A DNA stretch of 64,000 nucleotides from CAYVOV01 sp964453525 (GCA_964453525.1 CAYVOV010000010.1:1-64000); one strand, 5' to 3'. Shown: positions 49,854-58,591, numbered from the stretch's first letter. A program made the numbers and translations. Notes: a model not told the origin generated them from the letters alone.

Positions 49854-51857
49854 TTAGCCGGGCAATTTTACCTCATCGAGGACGCTTTCCAGCTTCAGTT
49901 CAGCTATCTTCTCTTTGGTCGGAAGCCCCTCTGCAGTCCAGCCCCGAAGAACGTAGTATTCCTTCAGTATGGAATCCCAGGGTACTATTTTGCCCCGGTA
50001 GATACCAATAGTTCCCTCCTCGTAGGCAAGCTTACCAGCAAACCTGTCATCCTTGGCATCCCATCCTTTTATCCTGTAGTTATAGACTCTTTCCAGGTTA
50101 AAGACCCGCTCGCCAACCTGCATAAGCTCATCATAGGAGACATCCCAGCCGGTGATTTTATTCAGAATATCAGCATAAGTGGATGGGCCAAAGCCGACCA
50201 TCATAAACTGGGTGGCAGCTCCGAACATACAGGTTACCAGGGTATCAAACAGCGCGACAAAATCCTCCGACCACTTGGCAAATAATGCTTTACCTTCTGT
50301 CCCTCTAACCCAATCGGCGTCAACCTTCGGCGGGTCTCCGAAAATCTGTTTCTTCAGGTCGTCGGGCATATCGAGCAGTTCCAGGCACCTTTCATACAGC
50401 TCAAGACAGGTCATTCCTATGTACTGAGGATAGGTATCCCGGCTCTCCGGCAGGAAAGCCAGTTCCCATACATTATGTAAACGAAGCCAGTCACCTCCCC
50501 GAGGGTTGGTCAGAGCGCCGAACGACCAGATTAGGGCCTGGAGCTTGGCATCTCTCTGTATGGAAGGTTTATCCTTCACCGTCTGGGGCATAATCGCTTC
50601 AGCCTCCGGGCCGAGCTTCTTTGCCATTTCAGCGACGCCGTCAGCCAGCAGATTACCGAGCTTCCCTTCACGGAAGGCAGTTTTACGCGATACCTCCCAG
50701 ATAAGCTCCTCATCACCACGGCTGAGCTTGAGACCATCGGTATCCTCGGTGGTTATGATTCCATTGACGAACAAATCAACGGCATAGGAGAAAGCCATTG
50801 TAAAGGAAGCCGGGTCAAGGCCAAGCTCCTGGATTAATCTCTCGAAGTATATCCATTTATCAAAGTCCTGAATACCGATGTTGCGCAGGCCGACAGTAAG
50901 GAAGGTCATATGCCCGCCAAGCTGTCTCGTCCCGGCATAGGGACCTTCTTTAATTTGAAGCCAGTGATAACAGGGAGCGAAACAGTTAAGGCATCCGGCA
51001 TTATTCAGCTTGGGGAAATCAGCGGCGTCCCGATTTTCCGCCAGCCGGGTTCCGGTGAGCGGCCAGTTGGCGGTAGCTGACAGGTCTGTTGTGCTGCCAT
51101 GTTCTTTCCACAATTTCAGCGTAGGTTCTTCTTCTATAAATTTGTTGACGGCGGCATACGAAGAGTCCAGAAGACCCTGCGGGTCATCTATCGGGATTTC
51201 CCCGGTGCCGCGTACGGCAATTGCCTTGAGGTTCTTCGAACCCATTACCGTACCGCCCCCTGACCGGCCAGGACAGGAAGTAGCATCGCCACAGGCGACG
51301 GCGTACCTGACAAGATGTTCTCCGGCGATAGAGGTACTCAGTACGCGGACTTCACCCTCGTAGCGCTCGCCTACTTCCTCTCTTATCATTTTTACCGTTT
51401 CACCGGTCTCCTTTCCCCAGATATTGGCGGCGTCTCTTATCGTTATCTCTTTGTTATCGATGAATATATAGACCGGTTTTTCCGCCTTACCTTTGACGAT
51501 AATAACATCGAAACCGGCATATTTCATTGCGGCAGGGAAGTACCACCCGAAAGACCCGGAGGAAAATCCGCCGGTCTCCGGGCTTATACAACCAAGCATA
51601 GCCCTTCCTGCCTGCGGAGCGGCGGTCGCCGTCCAAGGTCCTGTAGAAATGATGATTTCATTCTCCGGACCGAATGGGTCTATCGCCTCGGGAAGGTCTT
51701 TCCAGAGAATCTTTGTAATAAATCCATCTCCACCAATCCATAGCCTGGGGTCAATATCATAGTCCTGCCAGAATTTATCAGTCGGGACTATCTGAGCTTC
51801 CTGGTTCGTCAGGTCGATTATCGCTATATTACCAGCATATCCTTTAGGCACTGACAT
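49854..51857 (-). CDS. aldehyde:ferredoxin oxidoreductase (tungsten bis-pterin enzyme)
   Basis: 667 residues, a full AOR. The N-terminal domain has GRAMLGCISPETGGFSSGS, the pterin-binding region SCPGRSGGGTVMGSKNLKA, the [4Fe-4S] motif CLNCFAPC (C-x2-C-x3-C) near residue 290, and the second pterin loop around DLFVNGIITTEDTDGL. AORs oxidise aldehydes to acids (or reduce acids) with ferredoxin and need a W- or Mo-pyranopterin, which fits the MoaD-like protein at 57583. The gene overlaps the end of a four-cluster ferredoxin gene by 14 bases; that protein is the likely electron carrier subunit. GGGGAGG precedes ATG. Subtype uncertain. Confidence 0.92.
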   Translation of the reverse strand: MSVPKGYAGNIAIIDLTNQEAQIVPTDKFWQDYDIDPRLWIGGDGFITKILWKDLPEAIDPFGPENEIIISTGPWTATAAPQAGRAMLGCISPETGGFSSGSFGWYFPAAMKYAGFDVIIVKGKAEKPVYIFIDNKEITIRDAANIWGKETGETVKMIREEVGERYEGEVRVLSTSIAGEHLVRYAVACGDATSCPGRSGGGTVMGSKNLKAIAVRGTGEIPIDDPQGLLDSSYAAVNKFIEEEPTLKLWKEHGSTTDLSATANWPLTGTRLAENRDAADFPKLNNAGCLNCFAPCYHWLQIKEGPYAGTRQLGGHMTFLTVGLRNIGIQDFDKWIYFERLIQELGLDPASFTMAFSYAVDLFVNGIITTEDTDGLKLSRGDEELIWEVSRKTAFREGKLGNLLADGVAEMAKKLGPEAEAIMPQTVKDKPSIQRDAKLQALIWSFGALTNPRGGDWLRLHNVWELAFLPESRDTYPQYIGMTCLELYERCLELLDMPDDLKKQIFGDPPKVDADWVRGTEGKALFAKWSEDFVALFDTLVTCMFGAATQFMMVGFGPSTYADILNKITGWDVSYDELMQVGERVFNLERVYNYRIKGWDAKDDRFAGKLAYEEGTIGIYRGKIVPWDSILKEYYVLRGWTAEGLPTKEKIAELKLESVLDEVKLPG

Positions 51858-52395
51858 TTTTCTCCTCCCCAGCAGGAATTTCTTCGGCGGCTCTCGGCCG
51901 TAGCTCCACTATTCTCCTGGCTATATAATCCAGCTTTGGTATATGGACCAGGTCTTTGGATATAAACTCCAGGGCACCGGTGGGACAAAACTTTACGCAC
52001 TGCGGGTCTCCTTCGCACAATTCGCACTTAAAGGGCTGTTTTTTATCTGTATTGTAGCGAATCGCTCCGAAAGGACACCCTACTATGCACATTCGGCAAC
52101 CTATGCATTTATCGTAGTTGATAGTTAGGGCTCCGGTGTCTTTGTTTACGCCAATAGCTCGTGTGGGGCAGAAATACATACAATACGGCTTGTCACATTG
52201 ACGGCAGGCAAGAGCCTCAAAGATAAGCTCATCCTCTTCGTCTATCCTGGTGATAGCATGCCCTTCGTGTCTCACAATATGGATACGAGCTTTAGACAGG
52301 CTCGTAGCTCCAAAATTATATGTAGAACATGTGGTCATGCAGCGCATACAGCCTGTGCACAGTACCGGGTCAAACACAATAGCTTTCTCTTCCAT
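51844..52395 (-). CDS. four-cluster ferredoxin subunit (HycB/DmsB-like)
   Basis: 183 residues with about sixteen cysteines in four Cys sets: CTGCMRCMTTC, CRQCDKPYCMYFCP, CIGCRMCIVGCP and CELCEGDPQCVKFCP. This is the electron-transfer subunit pattern of molybdopterin and AOR enzymes. No Tat signal or membrane anchor, so it is cytoplasmic. It overlaps the AOR gene, hence a complex is likely and electrons from aldehyde oxidation may go through it to a bifurcating or quinone-reducing partner, such as the ETF/HdrD proteins encoded upstream. Confidence 0.9.
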   Translation of the reverse strand: MEEKAIVFDPVLCTGCMRCMTTCSTYNFGATSLSKARIHIVRHEGHAITRIDEEDELIFEALACRQCDKPYCMYFCPTRAIGVNKDTGALTINYDKCIGCRMCIVGCPFGAIRYNTDKKQPFKCELCEGDPQCVKFCPTGALEFISKDLVHIPKLDYIARRIVELRPRAAEEIPAGEEKNVSA

Positions 52396-52482
52396 AAATC
52401 TAAATACCTTTTCTCCTTTCTCACAATTATACTTTAACTATTAGAAAAATACTGCATTGCATAAGGGTTTTTTCCCATATTA

Positions 52483-54504
52483 CTATTGTTCTACCAGTAA
52501 TTCGGCAATATCCTTCACTTTCAGTGTTTCTTCCTCACCCTTGGCTTTTATCGCATCCTCAAACATCTGCAGACAGAACGGACAGGCTGTCGCCACTGTC
52601 TCCGCTTCTGTCTCCATCGCCCGCTCTATCCGCATCTCACTTATCCTCTTGCCTATACTCTCCTCCAGCCACATCCGTCCTCCTCCACCTCCACAACAGA
52701 AACTTTTCTCCCGGTTCCGCTCCATCTCAGCTACATTCACCCCGAGCACTCCGGCTAATAGCTCCCTCGGTGACTGATATATATCATTGTACCGGCCTAT
52801 ATAACATGGGTCCTGATAGGTGACCACTCCTCCCTTTCCTCCCTCTACCTTCAACCGTCCCTCTTTGATTAGCTCCATTATATACTCAGTGTGGTGAAAT
52901 ACCTCATACTCCCCGCCGAACTGCGGGTACTCGTTCTTTATTGTATTATAACAATGCGGACAGGCGGTAACTATCTTCTTAACGCCGTATTCCTGAAATG
53001 CCTTGATATTCTTCTGTACCTGGAGCTGAAACTGGTGCTCGTTCCCCAGGTGGCGAGCCGGGTCACCGCAGCAGCTCTCGTCCTCGCCCAGGATTCCGAA
53101 ATTGACTCCGGCCTGCTTCAGCAGCTTGCCCATTGCCTGGGCTACCTTGACACTTCTGTCCTCCAGGGCTTCGGTGCAGCCGACCCAGTACAGTATATCC
53201 ACATTGCTGTCTTCAGCCAGAATCTTGATATCGAGCCCTGCCGTCCAGTCTTCCCTGGCAAGGGTGGTTCCCATCCAGGGGTGTCCTCTGGCCCTGATAT
53301 TTCTCAGCGGGTCTCTGGCTGCTTCCGACATCAAAACCATTACCAGGTTACGCCTCAGGTCGATAATTTTATCAATATGTTCCACCCAGACCGGGCATAT
53401 ATAATCGCAGGCGCGGCAGGTGGTGCATGCCCAGATTTCGTCCTCGGTTATTGTCTCACCCGCCAGCGCTCCACCGGAATTATCGCCAGAATCTTTTCCC
53501 TTATTCTTTAGCAGTCCGGGACCATCCGCTAGCAAACGTGCCTTGAGGTTCTGGATTATCATCATTGGATTCAGCGGCTTACCGCTGGCAGTTGCCGGGC
53601 AGAGTTCATGACATTGGCCGCACCTGACACAGGAATAGAGGTCAAGAATCTGCTTCCAGGTGAGGTCGGTTATCTTACCGGCGCCAGGACTCTTTGCATT
53701 TTTGAGGTCAATAGGACGCAGAACACCCTTGGGAGGCAAAGTCTGGAAAAGAATATTGAATATAGAGGTTATCATGTGAAGGTGTCTTGAATAGGCGATA
53801 AAGACCAGAACAGATAATACCACCAGCCAGTGTGCCCAGAAAAAACCGATATTTGCTGCCTCAATAGTGCTTTTGGCACTGCCGGCAAAGAGGTTGCTCA
53901 ATGCTGCGCTTATGGGTGGCGGGACAGCACCCAAACCGGCGGGTGGGTTACCGAGAGCAATGCTGGTTGCTTCTTTAAATAAATGGGCGCCGGGAATAAT
54001 TATGATAATAACCAGACTGGTTATAGCTTCGACAGTCTGCTCGCCCTCAAGGCGGGGTGGCTTTACCACGTATCTGCGGATGATACCCCATGCCGCACCA
54101 ACGATAACGAAGACGGCTGCTATATCCATAACCCATGTATAATAGAAAAAGAAGCTGGTGTGTTCCAGCGTTTCGGAAATGCCGAAGCCAGCGCCGATGA
54201 CTATGAAGATGAAGTAGAAGATAACGAAGATGAAGAATCCCCAGGCCATGAAAGCGTGACCGATACTGGCTCTGTCCCTGGAGGTAAGGTTTTTCAACTG
54301 GCACCACTGTCCAAAAACTGCAATTGCAGTTGTCCAAGCTCTGCGGGCTATTTGACTGTAACTTTCTTCCCTGCGGCCTAAAAGCATGTACCGTACGAGC
54401 TGGTACATACGCCGCGAGAACAGGCCAACAGCTATGGCAAATAAAACCCAGAAAATCACGTAGCCCGGGATGATACCGAAGTACGTCGTGCTAACTGCCG
54501 ACAC
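52483..54504 (-). CDS. NarI-HdrD fusion, ETF:menaquinone oxidoreductase type (EMO-like)
   Basis: 673 residues. N-terminal NarI-like membrane domain (about 1-265, six hydrophobic segments, several His such as SIGHAFMAWG and AGAHLFKEA-like positions for heme b), then two [4Fe-4S] motifs (CVRCGQCHELCP and CTTCRACDYICP), then the HdrD part with two CCG domains (ESCCGDPAR...ACPHCYN and CCGGGGGRM...ACPFC). This layout matches the membrane Fe-S oxidoreductases that move electrons from EtfAB to (mena)quinone in syntrophs and related anaerobes. An etfB gene lies 149 bases upstream on the same strand. Its last 830 bp are nearly identical to the gene at 55519. Confidence 0.88.
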   Translation of the reverse strand: MSAVSTTYFGIIPGYVIFWVLFAIAVGLFSRRMYQLVRYMLLGRREESYSQIARRAWTTAIAVFGQWCQLKNLTSRDRASIGHAFMAWGFFIFVIFYFIFIVIGAGFGISETLEHTSFFFYYTWVMDIAAVFVIVGAAWGIIRRYVVKPPRLEGEQTVEAITSLVIIIIIPGAHLFKEATSIALGNPPAGLGAVPPPISAALSNLFAGSAKSTIEAANIGFFWAHWLVVLSVLVFIAYSRHLHMITSIFNILFQTLPPKGVLRPIDLKNAKSPGAGKITDLTWKQILDLYSCVRCGQCHELCPATASGKPLNPMMIIQNLKARLLADGPGLLKNKGKDSGDNSGGALAGETITEDEIWACTTCRACDYICPVWVEHIDKIIDLRRNLVMVLMSEAARDPLRNIRARGHPWMGTTLAREDWTAGLDIKILAEDSNVDILYWVGCTEALEDRSVKVAQAMGKLLKQAGVNFGILGEDESCCGDPARHLGNEHQFQLQVQKNIKAFQEYGVKKIVTACPHCYNTIKNEYPQFGGEYEVFHHTEYIMELIKEGRLKVEGGKGGVVTYQDPCYIGRYNDIYQSPRELLAGVLGVNVAEMERNREKSFCCGGGGGRMWLEESIGKRISEMRIERAMETEAETVATACPFCLQMFEDAIKAKGEEETLKVKDIAELLVEQ
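52490..53318 (-). repeat. 830-bp near-identical segment shared by two HdrD genes, copy 1
   Basis: Matches 55526-56354 at a constant offset of 3036 bases. Only about seven differences were noted (for example near 52494, 52500, 53236, 53241 and 53290). Identity drops sharply beyond about 53325. It looks like recent duplication or gene conversion. Confidence 0.9.
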
Positions 54505-54653
54505 TGCTATAGCCTCTTCTTCTCATCATTCTGCCTCTCTCGACCGACTCTGCATCAGGATAATATCCATTTCGGATAAAAAATTCCTCGCCCTATCAGT
54601 ATGATTTAATAGTTAAGTGATTTCTGGAACCATGGAGTGTATTTCAGGGAATT

Positions 54654-55442
54654 CTAGATTACCTGTTCGTCTCTAAGCTTAAGTGCCAGTTTTTCTCCCG
54701 CTTCTTCTTCACTTGCACTCTCTATGAACTCACAGCTTCCTTCATGCTCCGGGATAAATAGCTTCATCAGATTGCTCCGCCTGTTTTGCGAAAGGTCAAC
54801 CCCCAGCTCCTGAGCATCCCAGATAGTGATTTCCTTTTCATCAGCGGCCATCGTTGCCTGAAAGCTGGCTTCGCGTATGTTACCAATCTCGTAGCTGGCT
54901 GTGACTAAAACCGGCATTGAAACCTCGATTACCTCACGCCCATCAGCTGTCAGCCGCTCAACTTTTAACTGTCCATCACTAACTTCTAATTTAGAGGCAA
55001 CGGTAATACTCGGGATTCCTAGAATCTCAGCGATGGCGGAGCCTACCTGGCCACCATCCGTGTCTGCTGCCTGCCTGCCACACAGAATAAGGTCATACTC
55101 TCCTATTTTCTTTATAGCTTCAGAAAGTGCGCAGGCTGTAGAGTAACTATCGACATCCTTGAAGGCATCATCTTCAATGAAAATTAAGTCATCAGCGCCT
55201 ACAGCTAAAGTCTCCCTGAGTATTATCTCATCCAGTCCTGAGCCCATACTTATAACGGTTATTTTGGCCTCTTGAGCATCCTTTATTTTCAGAGCAGCCT
55301 CCAGCGCATTCTCATCAAAGGTACTCAGCACCGGTGCCCTTCCTCGGGGGGGGATTATCCGATTTGCTTCAGGGTCAACCCTGAAAAGCGTCGGTGGTAA
55401 CTCCGGATCAATCACCTGCTTCACACAGACTATGATATTCAT
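54654..55442 (-). CDS. etfB: electron transfer flavoprotein subunit beta
   Basis: 262 residues from ATG 55442, with GGAGG nine bases upstream; an ATG two codons earlier is too close. N-terminus MNIIVCVKQVIDPE, LSTFDENALEAALKIKD, and the nucleotide-binding signature CGRQAADTDGGQVG are typical of EtfB. The protein holds AMP or, in bifurcating types, a second FAD. No etfA gene follows or precedes it here, which is odd because the two are almost always adjacent. It lies between two HdrD-type genes, so electron transfer from acyl-CoA dehydrogenases or lactate-type enzymes to those proteins is suggested. Confidence 0.92.
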   Translation of the reverse strand: MNIIVCVKQVIDPELPPTLFRVDPEANRIIPPRGRAPVLSTFDENALEAALKIKDAQEAKITVISMGSGLDEIILRETLAVGADDLIFIEDDAFKDVDSYSTACALSEAIKKIGEYDLILCGRQAADTDGGQVGSAIAEILGIPSITVASKLEVSDGQLKVERLTADGREVIEVSMPVLVTASYEIGNIREASFQATMAADEKEITIWDAQELGVDLSQNRRSNLMKLFIPEHEGSCEFIESASEEEAGEKLALKLRDEQVI

Positions 55443-55518
55443 TAACATTCTCCTCCCTTATTTAGTTGCTCGGTTTTTACTTGGATATGTGATGGACCAA
55501 TAAAAAACTGCCGTTTTG

Positions 55519-57549
55519 CTATTGTTCTGCCAGCAACTCGGCAATATCCTTCACTTTCAGTGTTTCTTCCTCACCCTTGGCTTTTATCGCATCCTCAAAC
55601 ATCTGCAGACAGAACGGACAGGCTGTCGCCACTGTCTCCGCTTCTGTCTCCATCGCCCGCTCTATCCGCATCTCACTTATCCTCTTGCCTATACTCTCCT
55701 CCAGCCACATCCGTCCTCCTCCACCTCCACAACAGAAACTTTTCTCCCGGTTCCGCTCCATCTCAGCTACATTCACCCCGAGCACTCCGGCTAATAGCTC
55801 CCTCGGTGACTGATATATATCATTGTACCGGCCTATATAACATGGGTCCTGATAGGTGACCACTCCTCCCTTTCCTCCCTCTACCTTCAACCGTCCCTCT
55901 TTGATTAGCTCCATTATATACTCAGTGTGGTGAAATACCTCATACTCCCCGCCGAACTGCGGGTACTCGTTCTTTATTGTATTATAACAATGCGGACAGG
56001 CGGTAACTATCTTCTTAACGCCGTATTCCTGAAATGCCTTGATATTCTTCTGTACCTGGAGCTGAAACTGGTGCTCGTTCCCCAGGTGGCGAGCCGGGTC
56101 ACCGCAGCAGCTCTCGTCCTCGCCCAGGATTCCGAAATTGACTCCGGCCTGCTTCAGCAGCTTGCCCATTGCCTGGGCTACCTTGACACTTCTGTCCTCC
56201 AGGGCTTCGGTGCAGCCGACCCAGTACAGTATATCCACATTGCTGTCTTCAGCCAGAATCTTGATATCGAGTCCTGTCGTCCAGTCTTCCCTGGCAAGGG
56301 TGGTTCCCATCCAGGGGTGTCCTCTGACCCTGATATTTCTCAGCGGGTCTCTGGCTGCCTGAGATGTAGAAACCATTACCAGATTTCGCCTCAGGTCGAC
56401 AACGGCATTGGTATGCTCCAGCCCCACCGGGCAAACCTCCTGACAGGCGCGGCAGGTGGTGCATGCCCAGATTTCGTCCTCGGTTATCGTCCCGCCAGAC
56501 GGTGCTCCATCAGAATTATCAGGAAAAGTTTCCGCCTTGCCTTCGAGAAGTCCGGGGCCTACCTGTGGCAAATACTTTTTTAAATTAAAAATTAGCTCTT
56601 TGGGTGAGAGGGGTTTTCCACTCAGGTTAGCCGGACAGGAGCCGGTACATGACCGGCAATCTATGCACATGAAGTAATCCCGAAATTCGCTCTGTAACAG
56701 ACTCATCCTATCGTTATCGAGAATAACAATATACAATTCCCTATCTTCATCACCGGGGAGGTCTGGTAGCTCAGCTACGCTTGGCGTTTTATCAGTTTTC
56801 GGATGAATTCCCAGCAGCATATTTTCCGCGCCAAATATGCCCATACATTTGGTCTGGAAAGCAGCATCTTCTCGATTTTTGACAATCTTATCAAGACCGA
56901 CGACAAGAATAGTCTTTTTAGCCTGTTTCAAATCATTATAGATATTGCGGAAATGCTGGAGGAAAAAAACCGTGCCATCTTCGGCGGATATAGCATTTAC
57001 CCCGAGCACAGCCAGATATTTCTTGGTGCCGTTTACGCCTGGTGGATTAGTGCCAGCTATTTTTATTGAGACATTAAAGGTTCCGGTGAGGTTATCTTCC
57101 AGCAGCTGAGGGAGCTCCCAGTAATTGATTCCCTCTATTTCCTCGGCGTCAATTTCGTCATAATAAGAATCGATAACTGTAAAACCGCTGGCAACTAATC
57201 CCGATACTAATTCCTGGGTGATAGTCCGGGAGTTATTGACGGATACAGTGTCGATTCCGTCAGAGATTTCTCTGATATAGTTTACCGCCTCAATACTATC
57301 CGGTGCTGATTTTATCGTTGCCTGCGGATATTTCTGGGACAAACTGGCTTTTAGCTCCTCAACCAGCTGGCTACTATTGTCCCGGCTATACTGACGAACC
57401 TCTTTTAGTTGCTGTTTAATGTCGTCAATGCTGACGGACTCGGTGATAAGGTCCGTCTTCTTTATTCCTTCATAAAACTTCTTTGTCCACAAGTTCCATT
57501 TCTCCGATGGGTCTGGTTCAAATATCCAGATGGGCAAATCATTATTCAT
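55519..57549 (-). CDS. LUD-domain / HdrD fusion protein (LutB-LutA-like)
   Basis: 676 residues. Residues about 1-290 are a LUD (LutB/YkgG) domain, with VNYIREISDGIDTVSVNNSR and KTILVVGLDKIVKNREDAA, the pattern of lactate-utilisation proteins. Then two [4Fe-4S] motifs, CIDCRSCTGSCP and CTTCRACQEVCP, and an HdrD/GlpC-type pair of CCG domains nearly identical to those of 52483-54504. LutA and LutB are normally separate subunits, so a single-chain fusion is notable. No FAD-linked lactate/glycolate dehydrogenase gene is close. There is no membrane segment, so it is cytoplasmic and may dock with EtfB. Confidence 0.85.
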   Translation of the reverse strand: MNNDLPIWIFEPDPSEKWNLWTKKFYEGIKKTDLITESVSIDDIKQQLKEVRQYSRDNSSQLVEELKASLSQKYPQATIKSAPDSIEAVNYIREISDGIDTVSVNNSRTITQELVSGLVASGFTVIDSYYDEIDAEEIEGINYWELPQLLEDNLTGTFNVSIKIAGTNPPGVNGTKKYLAVLGVNAISAEDGTVFFLQHFRNIYNDLKQAKKTILVVGLDKIVKNREDAAFQTKCMGIFGAENMLLGIHPKTDKTPSVAELPDLPGDEDRELYIVILDNDRMSLLQSEFRDYFMCIDCRSCTGSCPANLSGKPLSPKELIFNLKKYLPQVGPGLLEGKAETFPDNSDGAPSGGTITEDEIWACTTCRACQEVCPVGLEHTNAVVDLRRNLVMVSTSQAARDPLRNIRVRGHPWMGTTLAREDWTTGLDIKILAEDSNVDILYWVGCTEALEDRSVKVAQAMGKLLKQAGVNFGILGEDESCCGDPARHLGNEHQFQLQVQKNIKAFQEYGVKKIVTACPHCYNTIKNEYPQFGGEYEVFHHTEYIMELIKEGRLKVEGGKGGVVTYQDPCYIGRYNDIYQSPRELLAGVLGVNVAEMERNREKSFCCGGGGGRMWLEESIGKRISEMRIERAMETEAETVATACPFCLQMFEDAIKAKGEEETLKVKDIAELLAEQ
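55526..56354 (-). repeat. 830-bp near-identical segment, copy 2
   Basis: Partner of 52490-53318. It encodes the CCG1-CCG2 half of the LUD-HdrD fusion. Between the copies lie the NarI half of the membrane gene and etfB, which would be lost by recombination between the two. Confidence 0.9.
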
Positions 57550-57582
57550 ATCATCAACTCACTTTTCAGATTGTTTCCTGTC

Positions 57583-57855
57583 TCACCCGCCGGTCAGCAT
57601 CATTACAATATGGATTACATCCCCGTCGTCGACTTGCCTGGTCAGGTCATGCGGATCGACCATTTCCAGGTTAACGTAGATATCAAGGAAATTGCTTATC
57701 TTACCGTCTTTCCCGAAGAGCCACTCTCTGGCTTTGGGGAAAAGACTGACTAACTGCTCCAGACACTGGTCGATGGTGCTACCATTAACCTCAATTTCTT
57801 CTTGGTCATTCGTCAGATGAGGTAAAAAGTAATAAACATTAACCTTTACACTCAT
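57583..57855 (-). CDS. MoaD/ThiS-family sulfur carrier protein
   Basis: 90 residues, beta-grasp fold ending in the Gly-Gly C-terminus (MMLTGG) that becomes a thiocarboxylate. FLDIYVNLEMVD and VDDGDVIHIVMML are the family's strands. MoaD-like proteins donate sulfur to the pterin dithiolene; the tungsten AOR of the same strand needs that cofactor. It is the first gene of the group and has its own promoter (57979-58007). ThiS is less likely because no thi gene is near. Confidence 0.85.
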   Translation of the reverse strand: MSVKVNVYYFLPHLTNDQEEIEVNGSTIDQCLEQLVSLFPKAREWLFGKDGKISNFLDIYVNLEMVDPHDLTRQVDDGDVIHIVMMLTGG

Positions 57856-57978
57856 GAGGAAGTTTTCTTTTCCATATGCTGATTTGCGCCACTTTTGCTA
57901 CGGTGAATCCACGGGATTGATTAACTGCTGGTATACATAGACCGGTTAAGATTATAAATGACGACACAAGCCAGTGTA

Positions 57979-58007
57979 ATTATAGCATTCGCCAATCTGC
58001 ATATCAA
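57979..58007 (-). promoter_or_regulatory. promoter of the moaD-LUD/HdrD-etfB gene group
   Basis: Minus strand: TTGATA (58002-58007), exactly 17 nt ending in TGC, TATAAT (57979-57984). About 124 bases ahead of the MoaD-like start codon. Confidence 0.7.
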
Positions 58008-58062
58008 GAAGTGATTAACCCGGTGCTGTCCTGTTTTAGTTGAACGAAGTGCTCTTCCTTTT

Positions 58063-58306
58063 TATTTCCACCCGCTGCCCTCAAGGAAGCTAAAGAGGGG
58101 CTATGCCCCTCTTTAGAAATTTCCCTCTTGTTCTACCGCTCAAATCGTTCGCTCCTTTATAATATGATTATTCGCTTTTTAATAGGGGGAGAGGTGGATG
58201 AGAGGGGGCTCCGCCCCCGCTCTCTTTTTTACACCCCTATCCAGCCAGGAGAGCTTTCTTTCATTTACAATGGTACTGGCTGGAGAGGGGCCAGGGGTGA
58301 GGTAAA
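58063..58306 (+). repeat. dispersed repeat family R4, copy 2
   Basis: AAAGAGGGGCTATGCCCCTC, GAGGGGGCTCCGCCCCC, then CCTATCCAGCCAGGAG against GGCTGGAGAGGGG, ending GGGGTGAGGTAAA. Same order as 42780-43044 with strong divergence in the loops. Confidence 0.7.
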
Positions 58307-58374
58307 CAGTGCCGGCCAAAACCGAACAGAACCATTAATCTCAGTCGCAGACTGATAATGCGGGTAGAAAGGGC

Positions 58375-58403
58375 TTGCATATTTTTGCAGCTTGCTGTAT
58401 ATT
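58375..58403 (+). promoter_or_regulatory. promoter of the cobalamin-uptake operon
   Basis: TTGCAT (58375-58380), 17-nt spacer ending in TG, TATATT (58398-58403). Start of transcription is expected near 58410, just before the riboswitch. Confidence 0.65.
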
Positions 58404-58424
58404 CTAGGAAAAGAATATGTAAGA

Positions 58425-58536
58425 GAGGGTGCCCGAGCGCAAGCGAGGGCCTAACTGGAAAGCAAGTCGGTGAAAATCCGATACGGCCGCGCCGCTGTGA
58501 ATCCGAGATAATCGGGAAGTCAGAACGCCAGCCCTC
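58425..58536 (+). ncRNA. cobalamin riboswitch
   Basis: Closed by GAGGGT/AGCCCTC. The core GTCGGTGAAAATCCGATACG, then GCGCCGCTGTGA and GGGAAGTCAGAACGCC is the conserved B12-box region. A GC-rich P-arm (CCCGAGCGCAAGCGAGGG) sits at the 5' side. Binding of adenosyl- or aquocobalamin should favour the terminator at 58543-58577 and shut off the btu genes. Confidence 0.93.
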
Positions 58537-58542
58537 AAATTA

Positions 58543-58577
58543 CCTACAGGTCTCCGCGGGGAGAGGTAGGATTTTTT
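58543..58577 (+). terminator. riboswitch expression platform, terminator 1
   Basis: CCTAC and TCTCC pair with GGAGA and GTAGG, followed by six T. It lies directly after the aptamer. Confidence 0.8.
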
Positions 58578-58591
58578 GTTGAGTCTCGTTT

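Noticed and set aside
52524..53511. Identical plus-strand frames opposite the two HdrD genes (also 55560-56583)
   Set aside because: They are the antisense of the 830-bp duplicated segment; the sense strand carries conserved Cys motifs.
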